Shown piece after piece: positions 24,247 to 32,263 of a stretch of DNA of 64,000 nucleotides. Within the stretch, counting starts at the first letter, position 1. Every line of letters starts with the position of its first letter. Source of the DNA: an uncultured Christensenellaceae bacterium (lineage in GTDB: Bacteria; Bacillota; Clostridia; Christensenellales; Christensenellaceae). A program made the translations under genes and the position numbers. The notes under the pieces are model-generated. The model worked only from the letters and a program-made list of their open reading frames with translations. It searched no databases and was not told the origin of the DNA. Location of the stretch: NCBI GenBank assembly GCA_910588425.1, contig CAJUPM010000008.1:13748-77747 (forward strand), read 5' to 3'.

Positions 24247-24948
24247 ATGTATCATATTTTGGTTTGCGACGACGATCGGGATATTGTATCCGCGCTGAAA
24301 ATCTACCTTACGGCCGAAGGGTATGAAGTTTTGGAGGCGTATAACGGAAAGCAAGCGCTGGAAGCTGTGGCCGTGCAGGAGGTTCACCTGATTTTAATGG
24401 ATTTGATGATGCCCGAAATGGATGGCATCACAGCGACGGCCAAACTGCGGGAGACGAGCAATATCCCCATCATCATGCTCACGGCCAAAAGTGAGGACGG
24501 AGACAAAGTGCTGGGCCTCAATATTGGCGCGGATGATTATATCACAAAACCGTTCAACCCCATCGAAGTGGTGGCGCGGGTCAAATCGCATCTGCGGCGC
24601 TATACGCGCCTGGGCGGCATCCAGATGCCCGGCTCGGCGCGCATCGAAGTGGGCAGCGTCTGCCTGGACGACGAGAGCAAGCAGGTTACGGTGGATGGGG
24701 AGCCCGTCTCCCTGACGCCCATCGAATACAACATTCTGCGGCTGCTCATCCAGAGCCCGGGCAAAGTCTTTTCCATTCGCGAGATCTATGAAAACGTCTG
24801 GAAAGACCCGGCCTTCGGGCAGGAGGGGACGGTTGCCGTGCATATTCGCCATCTGCGGGAGAAAATCGAGATCAATCCCGCGGATCCGCGCTATCTGAAG
24901 GTCGTATGGGGGCTGGGCTATAAGTTTGAAAGAGAGGTTTCGACGTGA
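24247..24948 (+). CDS. OmpR/PhoB-family response regulator
   Basis: 233 residues from ATG 24247, 6 bp after AGGAGG; GTG 24244 is too close to the ribosome site. The receiver domain has the acidic pocket CDDDRD, the phospho-accepting Asp in LILMDLMMPEMDG and the conserved Lys in DYITKPFNP. The C-terminal winged helix (VSLTPIEYNILRLL ... VAVHIRHLREKIE ... VWGLGYKFE) is OmpR type. It overlaps the downstream histidine kinase gene by 4 bp, so the two form a translationally coupled two-component system. The stimulus is unknown. Confidence 0.95.
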   Translation: MYHILVCDDDRDIVSALKIYLTAEGYEVLEAYNGKQALEAVAVQEVHLILMDLMMPEMDGITATAKLRETSNIPIIMLTAKSEDGDKVLGLNIGADDYITKPFNPIEVVARVKSHLRRYTRLGGIQMPGSARIEVGSVCLDDESKQVTVDGEPVSLTPIEYNILRLLIQSPGKVFSIREIYENVWKDPAFGQEGTVAVHIRHLREKIEINPADPRYLKVVWGLGYKFEREVST

Positions 24949-26819
24949 AAAAACTGACGCATAGCCTGCCGGCGAAAATCGCGGCGCTGTTGCTGCTCGT
25001 CTTCTTTGTCGTGGGCTGCCTGTGCGCGGGATCGGGCATCGCCTATATGGAGGGCTGCGGCTATTATGAGAGCGAGAGCTTTTTGGATTCGCGGCAGGCG
25101 GCAAATATCACAGAAAATTATGTGGCGCAGGTTTTCGAATACCTGGAGCTTTGCTATGGGCAGCAGGAGAATGCCGAGTATCTTCGGGAATACCTGGAAA
25201 AGCGGCTCATGCAGGGCGAGACCAACTACTGCTTTTATGTTGCGGATGAATCCGGCAATATTCTGCTGAAAAACTTTGAGGGAGAGCCGGGGCAGACTGT
25301 GGATTACGGCGAATATATCATGCCGGACGGGACGGTGTATCATCAATATGGGTTTGTCCGGGAGATCACGGCGCAGGACGATTATTATCAGAGCTACCTG
25401 CTCTATTCCCAGCTGGCGCCAAAAAAGCATTCGATGATCGTCTGGCTGGGCATCTTTGCGGCAGGGGCGCTGGGCATGGTAATTTTCCTTTTCTGCGCGG
25501 CCGGGCATAAGGCCGGGCATGAGGAGATCGTGCAAAACTGGCAGGATCGCATCCCGCTGGATCTCTTTGCTGCGCTGATACTCACTCTGGGGTTAATGCT
25601 GGCATTTTTGACGGAGAGAGTGCTGTATCAAATGGATCTCGGCAGGATCTCCGGGTTTTTCCTGGGCGCCGTGCCCTTCTGCCTGGCCTGGCTGCTGCTG
25701 GCGCTGGATGCCTGCCTGAGCATGGCGACCCGGCTCAAAGCCGGGAAATGGTGGCAGAGCGCGGTTGTATACCGCGTGGGGCGCTGGCTTGTCCTGCGCC
25801 TGCGGGAAGTATTTTCTAATTTTAAGCTGACATGGAAAATCGCGCTGACTTTTCTGGCCTATCTTTTTGCCAATGGCTTTTTGCTGCTGATTGCTGCGGC
25901 AGAGGGGAACGAGTTTTTCGTGATTCTGGCGCTGGCGCTGAACTTCTTTGTTCTGATCTGGCTTTGCCGCGGCGGCATCCAGCTTCAGGAGATTTTCCGG
26001 GGCGGGGAGCGCATTGCAGACGGCGCGCTGGATTATAAAATCAATGCAGAGGGCATGAACCGGGCACTGCGCGGGCATGCCGAGACGCTCAACAATATCG
26101 GGGGCGGCCTTTCCCGGGCTGTGGAGGAGCGGATGCAGAGCGAGCGCATGAAAACCGAGCTGATCACCAACGTCTCGCACGATATCAAAACGCCGCTGAC
26201 CTCCATCGTCAACTATGTGGATCTGCTGGGGAAGGAGCAGATTCCGGGCGAGAGGGCGCAGGAGTATCTGGCGGTTTTGGAGCGGCAGTCTCAGCGGCTC
26301 AAAAAGCTCATCGAAGATCTGGTGGAGGCATCCAAGGCTTCCACGGGCAATTTGCAGGTGGATTTGCAGCTGACGGACGTCGCCGAGCTTTGCCGGCAGA
26401 CGGCCGGGGAATATACCGACCGGCTGGGCGCCCGGGAGCTGGAGCTCATCGCGCAGCTGCCGGATGAAGCCTATATCTACGCGGATGGCCGGTATCTCTT
26501 CCGGGTGCTGGATAACCTTTTGGGCAATATCTGCAAATATGCCCAGAAAGGCACCCGGGTGTATCTGGATCTGGCGTTCGCGGGGCAAAGCGTCGCCATC
26601 TCGCTGAAAAACATCTCCAGAGATCGGCTGAATATTTCGCCGGGCGAGCTGATGGAGCGGTTTGTGCGGGGCGATTCCGCCCGCAGCACAGAGGGCAGCG
26701 GCCTGGGGCTTTCCATCGCCCGCAGCCTGACCGAGCTCCAGGGCGGCACCTTCGATATCGAGATAGACGGCGATCTGTTCAAGGTGCAAATCTGTTTCCC
26801 GGCGGCGCCGCTCATCTAG
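24945..26819 (+). CDS. membrane sensor histidine kinase
   Basis: 624 residues from a GTG overlapping the response regulator stop (GTGA). The N-terminal helix (IAALLLLVFFVVGCLCAGSG) and an extracytoplasmic region of about 110 residues are followed by at least six membrane helices between residues 160 and 345, an elaborate sensor module. Then come a HAMP-like segment (GGERIADGALDYKI), HisKA with the phospho-accepting His in TNVSHDIKTPLTSIV, and a HATPase domain (NLLGNICKYA, GSGLGLSIARSL). The many helices resemble kinases that sense membrane or envelope signals. Its partner is the upstream OmpR-type regulator. Confidence 0.93.
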   Translation: MKKLTHSLPAKIAALLLLVFFVVGCLCAGSGIAYMEGCGYYESESFLDSRQAANITENYVAQVFEYLELCYGQQENAEYLREYLEKRLMQGETNYCFYVADESGNILLKNFEGEPGQTVDYGEYIMPDGTVYHQYGFVREITAQDDYYQSYLLYSQLAPKKHSMIVWLGIFAAGALGMVIFLFCAAGHKAGHEEIVQNWQDRIPLDLFAALILTLGLMLAFLTERVLYQMDLGRISGFFLGAVPFCLAWLLLALDACLSMATRLKAGKWWQSAVVYRVGRWLVLRLREVFSNFKLTWKIALTFLAYLFANGFLLLIAAAEGNEFFVILALALNFFVLIWLCRGGIQLQEIFRGGERIADGALDYKINAEGMNRALRGHAETLNNIGGGLSRAVEERMQSERMKTELITNVSHDIKTPLTSIVNYVDLLGKEQIPGERAQEYLAVLERQSQRLKKLIEDLVEASKASTGNLQVDLQLTDVAELCRQTAGEYTDRLGARELELIAQLPDEAYIYADGRYLFRVLDNLLGNICKYAQKGTRVYLDLAFAGQSVAISLKNISRDRLNISPGELMERFVRGDSARSTEGSGLGLSIARSLTELQGGTFDIEIDGDLFKVQICFPAAPLI

Positions 26820-26989
26820 GGCGGCGGGCGCATACTGGGAGCGGCGATATAGGAATAGGCCTGTAATTGATGCGGGCCTTGCGGTATTGCCCGAACACTT
26901 AGATACCGGGAAAAGCTATGGCAAGATGAGCTAGAACGGGTTTTCGGGTTTCTGCAAACTGCGGCAGAATGCCCAGACCGCGGCAATCA

Positions 26990-27023
26990 AAAAAGAGGAT
27001 ATGCTTTTGCATATCCTCTTTTT
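26990..27023. terminator. bidirectional terminator
   Basis: A perfect 15-bp stem, arms 26990-27004 (AAAAAGAGGATATGC) and 27009-27023, around TTTT. It serves the convergent histidine kinase and DUF6882-like genes. The 170 bp between the kinase stop and this stem contains no recognisable feature. Confidence 0.9.
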
Positions 27024-27035
27024 CATCCGTGAAAA

Positions 27036-27539
27036 TCAGGAAAGCTTTTTGGTCAGCGCCAAAAACATCGTCCCGCCGTCCAGTTCCAGCGGAAACATGG
27101 CCAGCGCCCCCAGATGATACATGCACAGCGCAATCAACCCCATCACCGTCTCGGCGGAGGTCTCGGCGGTATCCGAGAGGAAAATATCCCAATCAGTGTA
27201 AGCGTAAAGCTCTTTTAAGCGCAGCATCTCCTCGCTGAGCGCGCCGCCCACTCTGCCGTCTGCCCAGCTCCAGAGGATGCTGCCCTCGGCTTCGTTCCAA
27301 AAAAAGAGAGGCTGTGCGGAAAAACTGAGCACCGCCTGGCCGTCCTTTTTGAAAGTCAGCACGCCTTTGGAGAGGTCGCAGCCGATGGACTGCACGCCCA
27401 GCTCCTTTAAATGGTATTCCTCAAAAAGCGCCGCGGCGCGCTGGTTATAATAGCTGGCGGCCCGGCCGATATACTCTTCAAATTTCGCCAGGCTCTGCTG
27501 TTTTTGCTCTTCGGTTATGGTTTTCTGCTCCTCGGCCAT
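27036..27539 (-). CDS. hypothetical cytoplasmic protein, DUF6882-like
   Basis: 167 residues from ATG 27539, preceded by GAGGGGGAG; an alternative ATG at 27563 lacks that site. No signal peptide is present. The middle shows QPLFFWNEAEGSILWSWADG and the C-terminal half MGLIALCMYHLGALAMFPLELDGGTMFLAL, which I associate with the DUF6882 family of unknown function. The first 30 residues are charged and probably helical. Terminators isolate it on one side. No function can be proposed. Confidence 0.6.
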   Translation of the reverse strand: MAEEQKTITEEQKQQSLAKFEEYIGRAASYYNQRAAALFEEYHLKELGVQSIGCDLSKGVLTFKKDGQAVLSFSAQPLFFWNEAEGSILWSWADGRVGGALSEEMLRLKELYAYTDWDIFLSDTAETSAETVMGLIALCMYHLGALAMFPLELDGGTMFLALTKKLS

Positions 27540-27638
27540 GGTTTTCTCCCCCTCGTCTGTCATCCTGTTAATATTCGCGCCCCGGCCTGCCTTTTCCTGC
27601 CCGGAAGGCAGATTTCCCGGGAAAAGCGGGGGCGGCGC

Positions 27639-27673
27639 AAAAAAGCCCTGCCTTGAAAAACAAGGCAGGGCTT
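27639..27673 (-). terminator. terminator of the NlpC/P60 gene
   Basis: AAGCCCTGCCTTG (27643-27655) pairs with CAAGGCAGGGCTT (27661-27673). On the minus strand the stem is followed by T6, just downstream of the stop at 27687. Confidence 0.85.
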
Positions 27674-27686
27674 CTCGCTGTCTGCG

Positions 27687-29549
27687 CTAGAAAATGCGGT
27701 ATGCGCAGTAGAAATATTTGTTCCAGTAAGAGGTGCGGAAGGAACGCTGGACAACCTTGCCGTTGCTGGTCGAGGCGTCGATCATGGTGTCGCCCGAAAC
27801 TGCAATGGCGACGTGCCCGCGGGTCGCGCCCATCTTAAAGACGATGACGTCGCCCCGGCGGATGCTGCTCATGCTGGTGAGCCGCTGATAGCGGGAGGTG
27901 CTGCGCCATGCGTGAGAAGTCATATACCCCTGCTTGACGCCCGCCTTGTTCAGCGCCCAGTAGACCAGGCCCGAACAGTCGAACTGATTGGGGCCCTTGG
28001 CGCCCAGCACATAGCGGCAGCCAAGCTTGGAGCGCGCCGCCGCGATAAATGCCTCGACGCCCGCGCTGTTGGAGGAGCCGGGATCGCTTGGCTTTTTGCC
28101 GCCACCGCTGCTTCCGCCCTTGCTCGGCCTCGAGACAGCAGGCGCTTTCTTCGCGCTGTCCGAGAACAGCTTGGCGTTGGTCTGCGCGCCGAACTTCCCG
28201 TCCACGGTCAGGCCATTTTGCTTCTGGAAGGATTTAAGCGCACTGTTCGTATCCTCGCCGAAATATCCCGTCACTTTAGATAGATACTTCAGCTCTTTGA
28301 GCCGCTCCTGAATGCGGGTAACGTCGTCGCCGCTGGCACCGATGGAGATGGAGTTATACTCCGCGTTATCCGAGAGCAGCATCAGCCGGGTCTCCTGGCC
28401 GATATAGCCGTCCGAAATCAGGCCGTTAACCATCTGGAAACGCTTGACTGCGGAAACCGTGTCGTCGCCGTATTTGCCGTCCGGCTCGGTCGTCAGATAG
28501 CCCAAATTCTTCAGGCGCTTCTGATAGGAGCGGATATCTTCGCTGACCTCGCCCTTGGCCAGGACATTGGCCTTGGCCTCTTCGGAATACAGCTGCTCGC
28601 GGGTCTGCTCGCCGATGGCGCCGTCCACCGCCAGGCCGTTGCGCTCCTGGAATTTCTGGACAGCCGCCGTCGTCTCGCTGCCATAATGGCCGGTGGCCTT
28701 GCTCATATAGCCAAGGTCCCAGAGACGGTGCTGCAACTCGGCAACGTCGTCGCCGTCCATGCCTTCTGAAACGGCGTATTTGGGCGCATCCTCGGCAAAC
28801 AGGGCGGCATAAGTCCCCTCGTCGACGATGCCCGTCTGCTCCAGGCTGCTGCTGCGCTGGAACAGGCCGACGGCCGTGCCAATCTGCTCAGTGTAGGTCA
28901 GCGTCGGCTCGTCCTCGCCCATGTAGCCCAGCTCGATGAGCCTGCTCTGAATTTTAGAGACCACCGGGTTTGTCATGCCAGGCTCTGCGTGGCGGGGCGG
29001 CTCCTCCGGCTGCGGCGCGGTGAGCACGGCAGTGGAGAGCGCGGCCTGCGCCTGTTCTTCGGATTTTTGTTCAGAGCTTTTGACCGCCGCAGAAACCGCG
29101 ATGGGCGCCGCGACGATGAGCACCAGCGCCGTCGCCAGCGAGACGATGGCCTTGCGGCTCATCCTGCGGAAGAGGGACGGGGTTTCACGGAAAAACGCCG
29201 CAAATTTCGCCGGAAGAGCGGCAAACAGCTGCGGGATTTTGCGGAAGAACGCCGGCGCTTTGCCGAAGAACGCGGGAATGCCCGCGAAGAAACTGCAAAT
29301 CCCAGCCCAAGCCTGCGCGAAAAAGGCCTTGGCGGAAGCCGGCTTTGCCTTGGGCGCTCTGGGCGCGGCGATAGGCGCCTTATCCTGCGCTGTTTGCGGC
29401 CTTGGCGCCGAAAGAGGCGCTCTTTTGACGGCGCTGGCAGCTTTGCGCCGGGGGCTTGTCCGCCGGTAATTGGAAATGCGCCGTCTCCGTTTCAGGTTCA
29501 GGAGCATTTGTTTCCAGAAAAGCTTGATTTTTCTCAAAAATTGTTTCAT
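27687..29549 (-). CDS. NlpC/P60 peptidase with four peptidoglycan-binding repeats and a basic, Phe-rich N-terminus
   Basis: 620 residues. Residues 1-75 are strongly basic. Residues 75-125 contain repeated AFFxKxP units (FFAGIPAFFGKAPAFFRKIP), probably amphipathic, followed by one transmembrane helix (SLATALVLIVAAPIAVSAAV). Outside are four PG_binding_1 repeats (for example VAELQHRLWDLGYMSKATG with AVQKFQERNGLAVDGAIG), a Ser/Gly-rich linker, and a C-terminal NlpC/P60 domain with catalytic Cys in FDCSGLVYWAL and His in GHVAIAVSG. The enzyme should cleave peptide stems of peptidoglycan. AGGA lies 4 bp before the ATG. The cytoplasmic Phe repeats are unusual. Confidence 0.88.
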   Translation of the reverse strand: MKQFLRKIKLFWKQMLLNLKRRRRISNYRRTSPRRKAASAVKRAPLSAPRPQTAQDKAPIAAPRAPKAKPASAKAFFAQAWAGICSFFAGIPAFFGKAPAFFRKIPQLFAALPAKFAAFFRETPSLFRRMSRKAIVSLATALVLIVAAPIAVSAAVKSSEQKSEEQAQAALSTAVLTAPQPEEPPRHAEPGMTNPVVSKIQSRLIELGYMGEDEPTLTYTEQIGTAVGLFQRSSSLEQTGIVDEGTYAALFAEDAPKYAVSEGMDGDDVAELQHRLWDLGYMSKATGHYGSETTAAVQKFQERNGLAVDGAIGEQTREQLYSEEAKANVLAKGEVSEDIRSYQKRLKNLGYLTTEPDGKYGDDTVSAVKRFQMVNGLISDGYIGQETRLMLLSDNAEYNSISIGASGDDVTRIQERLKELKYLSKVTGYFGEDTNSALKSFQKQNGLTVDGKFGAQTNAKLFSDSAKKAPAVSRPSKGGSSGGGKKPSDPGSSNSAGVEAFIAAARSKLGCRYVLGAKGPNQFDCSGLVYWALNKAGVKQGYMTSHAWRSTSRYQRLTSMSSIRRGDVIVFKMGATRGHVAIAVSGDTMIDASTSNGKVVQRSFRTSYWNKYFYCAYRIF

Positions 29550-29693
29550 AGTCCTGCTTTCCTAAATAAGAATACTTTGATTTGCATTATACGATAAAAT
29601 TAACATTTTGTATACATCACGGCGCAGAGGGCGGCTGGGCAGCGCGCGCCCTGGCCGATTATAGACAAGAAAAACGCAAATTTTGAATTTTTT

Positions 29694-29722
29694 ATGACGC
29701 GGCATTTTGCTTATGCTATACT
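29694..29722 (+). promoter_or_regulatory. promoter of the serine hydrolase gene
   Basis: ATGACG (29694-29699; four of six to the -35 consensus), a 17-bp spacer and TATACT (29717-29722), 24 bp before the start. Confidence 0.55.
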
Positions 29723-29746
29723 GGAAGAAATCAGGAGGTTTTGGGA

Positions 29747-31255
29747 ATGAGAGAGTATTTTGAGCGGTGTGCGCCCGGGCAGGCCGGGGTAGACGCCGGG
29801 CGGCTGCTGGAGCTCTGCCGGGAGCTGCAAAAGCCGCAGTATGGGCTGCATGCGCTGATGTTTCTGCGCCAGGGAAAGGTGATCTACGAGAGCTACTTTG
29901 CGCCCTATGAGAAGGGAGAGCGGCACAGCCTGTTTTCCGTCTCCAAAAGCTTTACGGCCATCGCCGTTCTCTTCGCCGTTCAGGAAGGCCTGCTTGGGCT
30001 GGAAGACCGGGTCGTCTCCTTCTTCCCGGATAAACTGCCGTCGCCGCCCTGCCCGAATATGGCGGCCATGACGGTCCGGCATCTGATGATGATGGCGCCG
30101 GGCTTTTTTGCTGCGCCGCATGATTTCAAATACCCGCATCTGGACGATGTGGTGAACGATTTCCCCTATTCCTACGAGAATTTTGCCTACCAGCCGCAGA
30201 CAGACTGGGCCGGCGATTTCCTGCATAAATACGTGGAGCACGCGCCGGGGGAGCGCTTCCTATACTGCTCTGCCTGCACCTATATGCTCTCGGCCATTTT
30301 GCAGCGAGTCAGCGGCCAGAACCTTTTGGAATTTTTGCGCCCGCGCCTGTTTGAGCCGCTGAAGATTGCGGATGCCGCATGGCAAAAATGCCCGGAAGGG
30401 GTCTGCACCGGCGGCTGGGGCCTCTCGCTCTGCGCCGAAAGCCTGGCCAAGTTTGCGCAGTTCATGCTGGATGAGGGGCGCTGGCAGGGCAGACAGCTGC
30501 TGGGTGCCTGGTATATCCGGCAGATGAGCCAATGCCAAATTCTCATCCATACGCCCGGTAGGAAACAGCCCGAGCAGTTCGGCTATCAGGTTTGGGTAGA
30601 GGGTGAGCAGGGGATATACAGCGGCGTGGGCGCCTTTGGGCAGGCATACGTCGTGTTCCCGGAGCAGCAGGCCGTGGCCGTGCTGCTGGGCGGGAGTATG
30701 CAGTATCTGCGCGCACTGCAAATACTGCGCAAGAAATTCCCCAGGGCAGTCGGCCAAGGGGACGCAGACGCAGCGGCAGAGCGGGAACTGGCGCAGCTGG
30801 CAGGGGAGGCGAGAATCGCTCCAACGGAGGGAAAGCCCTCCTGGCAGGAGCCGCTGGCCGCGCGCTATTCCGGCAGGGAATATGCCCTGGCGCCCAACTA
30901 CCTGGGGCTGACGGGCATCCGCTTTTGGTTTGGGGAGCGGGACGAGGTGGAAATCCAGATGGGGCGGCGGAGCAGTCGGCTGGCCATCGGATACGGCGCC
31001 TTTCTCCGGGGGAAAATGCCGATCAGGGAAAACGAGTTTATGGATGTGCATAATCAGCTGGTTTTCTCTGCGGCGGCCTGCTCGGGCGCATGGCAGGAGG
31101 GAAAATACCACTTGCGCATCGCCTATACCGAGCAGTGCTATATCAGCGATTTTGAGATTGAATTTGCGCCGCACGGCATCCGCATCTCGTGCGGCAGAAA
31201 CGTCGGGTTCGTGCAGAGCGCGAATCTGCCCATACTGGGCTATCAAAAGCAGTGA
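29747..31255 (+). CDS. beta-lactamase-family (class C-like) serine hydrolase
   Basis: 502 residues from ATG 29747, 8 bp after GGAGG; a TTG 6 bp earlier is too close. The catalytic SxxK is in HSLFSVSKSFTAIAVLFAVQEG (about residue 66), with the YxN-position motif YCSACTYMLSAIL and a later GVGAFGQAYVVFPEQ strand in place of the usual HxG region. No signal peptide is visible, so it is probably cytoplasmic. About 170 residues after the hydrolase core form an extra C-terminal domain of unknown function. The family includes esterases and peptidases; beta-lactam resistance should not be assumed. Confidence 0.83.
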   Translation: MREYFERCAPGQAGVDAGRLLELCRELQKPQYGLHALMFLRQGKVIYESYFAPYEKGERHSLFSVSKSFTAIAVLFAVQEGLLGLEDRVVSFFPDKLPSPPCPNMAAMTVRHLMMMAPGFFAAPHDFKYPHLDDVVNDFPYSYENFAYQPQTDWAGDFLHKYVEHAPGERFLYCSACTYMLSAILQRVSGQNLLEFLRPRLFEPLKIADAAWQKCPEGVCTGGWGLSLCAESLAKFAQFMLDEGRWQGRQLLGAWYIRQMSQCQILIHTPGRKQPEQFGYQVWVEGEQGIYSGVGAFGQAYVVFPEQQAVAVLLGGSMQYLRALQILRKKFPRAVGQGDADAAAERELAQLAGEARIAPTEGKPSWQEPLAARYSGREYALAPNYLGLTGIRFWFGERDEVEIQMGRRSSRLAIGYGAFLRGKMPIRENEFMDVHNQLVFSAAACSGAWQEGKYHLRIAYTEQCYISDFEIEFAPHGIRISCGRNVGFVQSANLPILGYQKQ

Positions 31256-31266
31256 GGAGCGGGAAA

Positions 31267-31446
31267 ATGCGGCAAGAGCAAGTGAGTGATAAGATGCTGG
31301 TCTGCCGGGACTGCGGCAGTGAATTTGTGTTTTCAAAAGGCGAACAGCTTTTTTTCAGGGAGAAGGGCTTTGAAAAAGAGCCCGTGCGCTGCCCGGCCTG
31401 CCGGAAAGCGAGAAAGCAGGAGAAGACAGGCCAAAAGGGAAGATAA
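31267..31446 (+). CDS. small zinc-ribbon protein
   Basis: 59 residues from ATG 31267, with GAGGAG 8 bp upstream, starting 11 bp after the serine hydrolase stop. Two CxxC knuckles, VCRDCGSEF and RCPACRKARK, are separated by a Phe-rich stretch (FVFSKGEQLFFREKGF). This is the probable zinc-ribbon (zf-trcl-like) domain of short Firmicute proteins. It is likely co-transcribed with the hydrolase. Function unknown. Confidence 0.78.
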   Translation: MRQEQVSDKMLVCRDCGSEFVFSKGEQLFFREKGFEKEPVRCPACRKARKQEKTGQKGR

Positions 31447-31482
31447 GCAGGAGGCGCCGCGCCGTCTCTGCGCAATAGAAAA

Positions 31483-31504
31483 GCCCCGCCGATTGGCGGG
31501 GCAT
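31483..31504 (-). terminator. GC-rich hairpin, better as a minus-strand terminator
   Basis: GCCCCGCC and GGCGGGGC flank GATT. On the minus strand the stem is followed by TTTTCTATT; on the plus strand the tail is poor in T. It may still end the zinc-ribbon transcript. Confidence 0.45.
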
Positions 31505-31810
31505 GCGTTTGTATTTGCTGTTTGGGATATGGCGCGGCGCATATGAGTTTTGGCAGTCTGCTTTTGGAAGATCCATCCTTATGGCAAATCATTGCCGCGG
31601 GTTTGCATCGCCCGGCTTTTTTGGTGATTTTTGAGGCTGCCGCCCGGGCCGTGATTAGAAAACCCGCCGGGCCGCCGCGAAATTCGCAAGCCAGCGATAT
31701 CTTTTTTCTCCGGAAAACCTGAAGCAGGAATAAAAGGGTTTGCGTGGCCTGCTTCCTGCGTCGCTTTTGGGGCACGCTTTGTATTTTATAGAAGAAGATA
31801 AAATAAAGTT

Positions 31811-32012
31811 TTGCCGGAATATCCAAAAGGGATGCCTATTTTTCGCGCCTAGGCGCTGGGGCTCTGCGCGATGCCAGCTGCCCGGCGAAATGCGCCGCAG
31901 CCTATCCCCTGGCTGCTCTTTGGCTCTTCACTGTTCATTGGAATCGCTCCCTTCTGCTCATGCCATAGTTGAGAATCTGCACTCCCGCCGCTTGGAACCC
32001 TGCGGCTTTTTT
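31811..32012 (+). ncRNA. candidate structured small RNA (possibly 6S-like)
   Basis: About 200 nt ending in an intrinsic terminator (GCCGC at 31987-31991 and GCGGC at 32002-32006, then T6) that no protein gene explains. The ends can pair across internal loops: GCCG, CCAA and GGG at the 5' side match CCC, TTGG and CGGC in antiparallel order at the 3' side. Inside are further hairpins (GCGCCTAGGCGC; GGCG-AAATG-CGCC) and a GGGAT/ATCCC helix. The long rod with internal bubbles resembles 6S RNA in shape, but I do not recognise the sequence and no strong promoter is visible. The 5' end is a guess. Confidence 0.3.
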
Positions 32013-32190
32013 ATATCGCAAAACCACCCTTGCTTATTTTTGGAAACCCACTGCTCCCAGCGGCGAAAATGCTTTTGCTCTATGGAGTTTTGCTTCTCTT
32101 ACTTATAATATTCGCAGAGAAACCCGCCGTTCCTTCTTTTTTATGAAAAATATTTTCAGCCTGCTCCGCTTTTTAGGGGCTTGACAATTA

Positions 32191-32199
32191 TGGTATAAT
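32191..32199 (+). promoter_or_regulatory. extended -10 promoter of the DUF2156 gene
   Basis: TGGTATAAT (extended -10) lies 65 bp before the start. A TTGACA at 32181-32186 is only 7 bp upstream of the -10 and cannot be its normal -35 partner. Confidence 0.5.
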
Positions 32200-32263
32200 A
32201 AATCTGCGGAATGCCGGATTGGCATAAACGCGCGAAACATAAAAACGAGGATAGAGATTTTAT

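Larger units (their letters stand above)
31505..32263. other. gene-poor region between the zinc-ribbon gene and the DUF2156 gene
   Basis: About 760 bp without a convincing protein gene; open frames here lack ribosome sites and protein-like composition. It contains a candidate structured RNA (31811-32012) ending at a plus-strand terminator. The part 31505-31800 shows nothing I can identify. The part 32013-32190 is T-rich, also without a recognised feature apart from the promoter at its end. Confidence 0.5.

Noticed and set aside
29747..31255. Beta-lactam resistance gene
   Set aside because: The SxxK motif is shared by many esterases and peptidases, there is no signal peptide, and the KTG-type motif is not clear.
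31143..31826. Long minus-strand open frame over the zinc-ribbon gene and gene-poor region
   Set aside because: It covers a better-supported gene on the plus strand, lacks a ribosome site and has low-complexity, non-protein-like composition.
31849..31938. 29-codon minus-strand frame with a GAAGGGAG-like ribosome site in the gene-poor region
   Set aside because: It overlaps the candidate structured RNA on the other strand, has no recognisable composition or neighbour, and could occur by chance.
32181..32199. TTGACA plus TATAAT as a consensus promoter
   Set aside because: The two boxes are only 7 bp apart, far from the required 16-18 bp; I kept only the extended -10.
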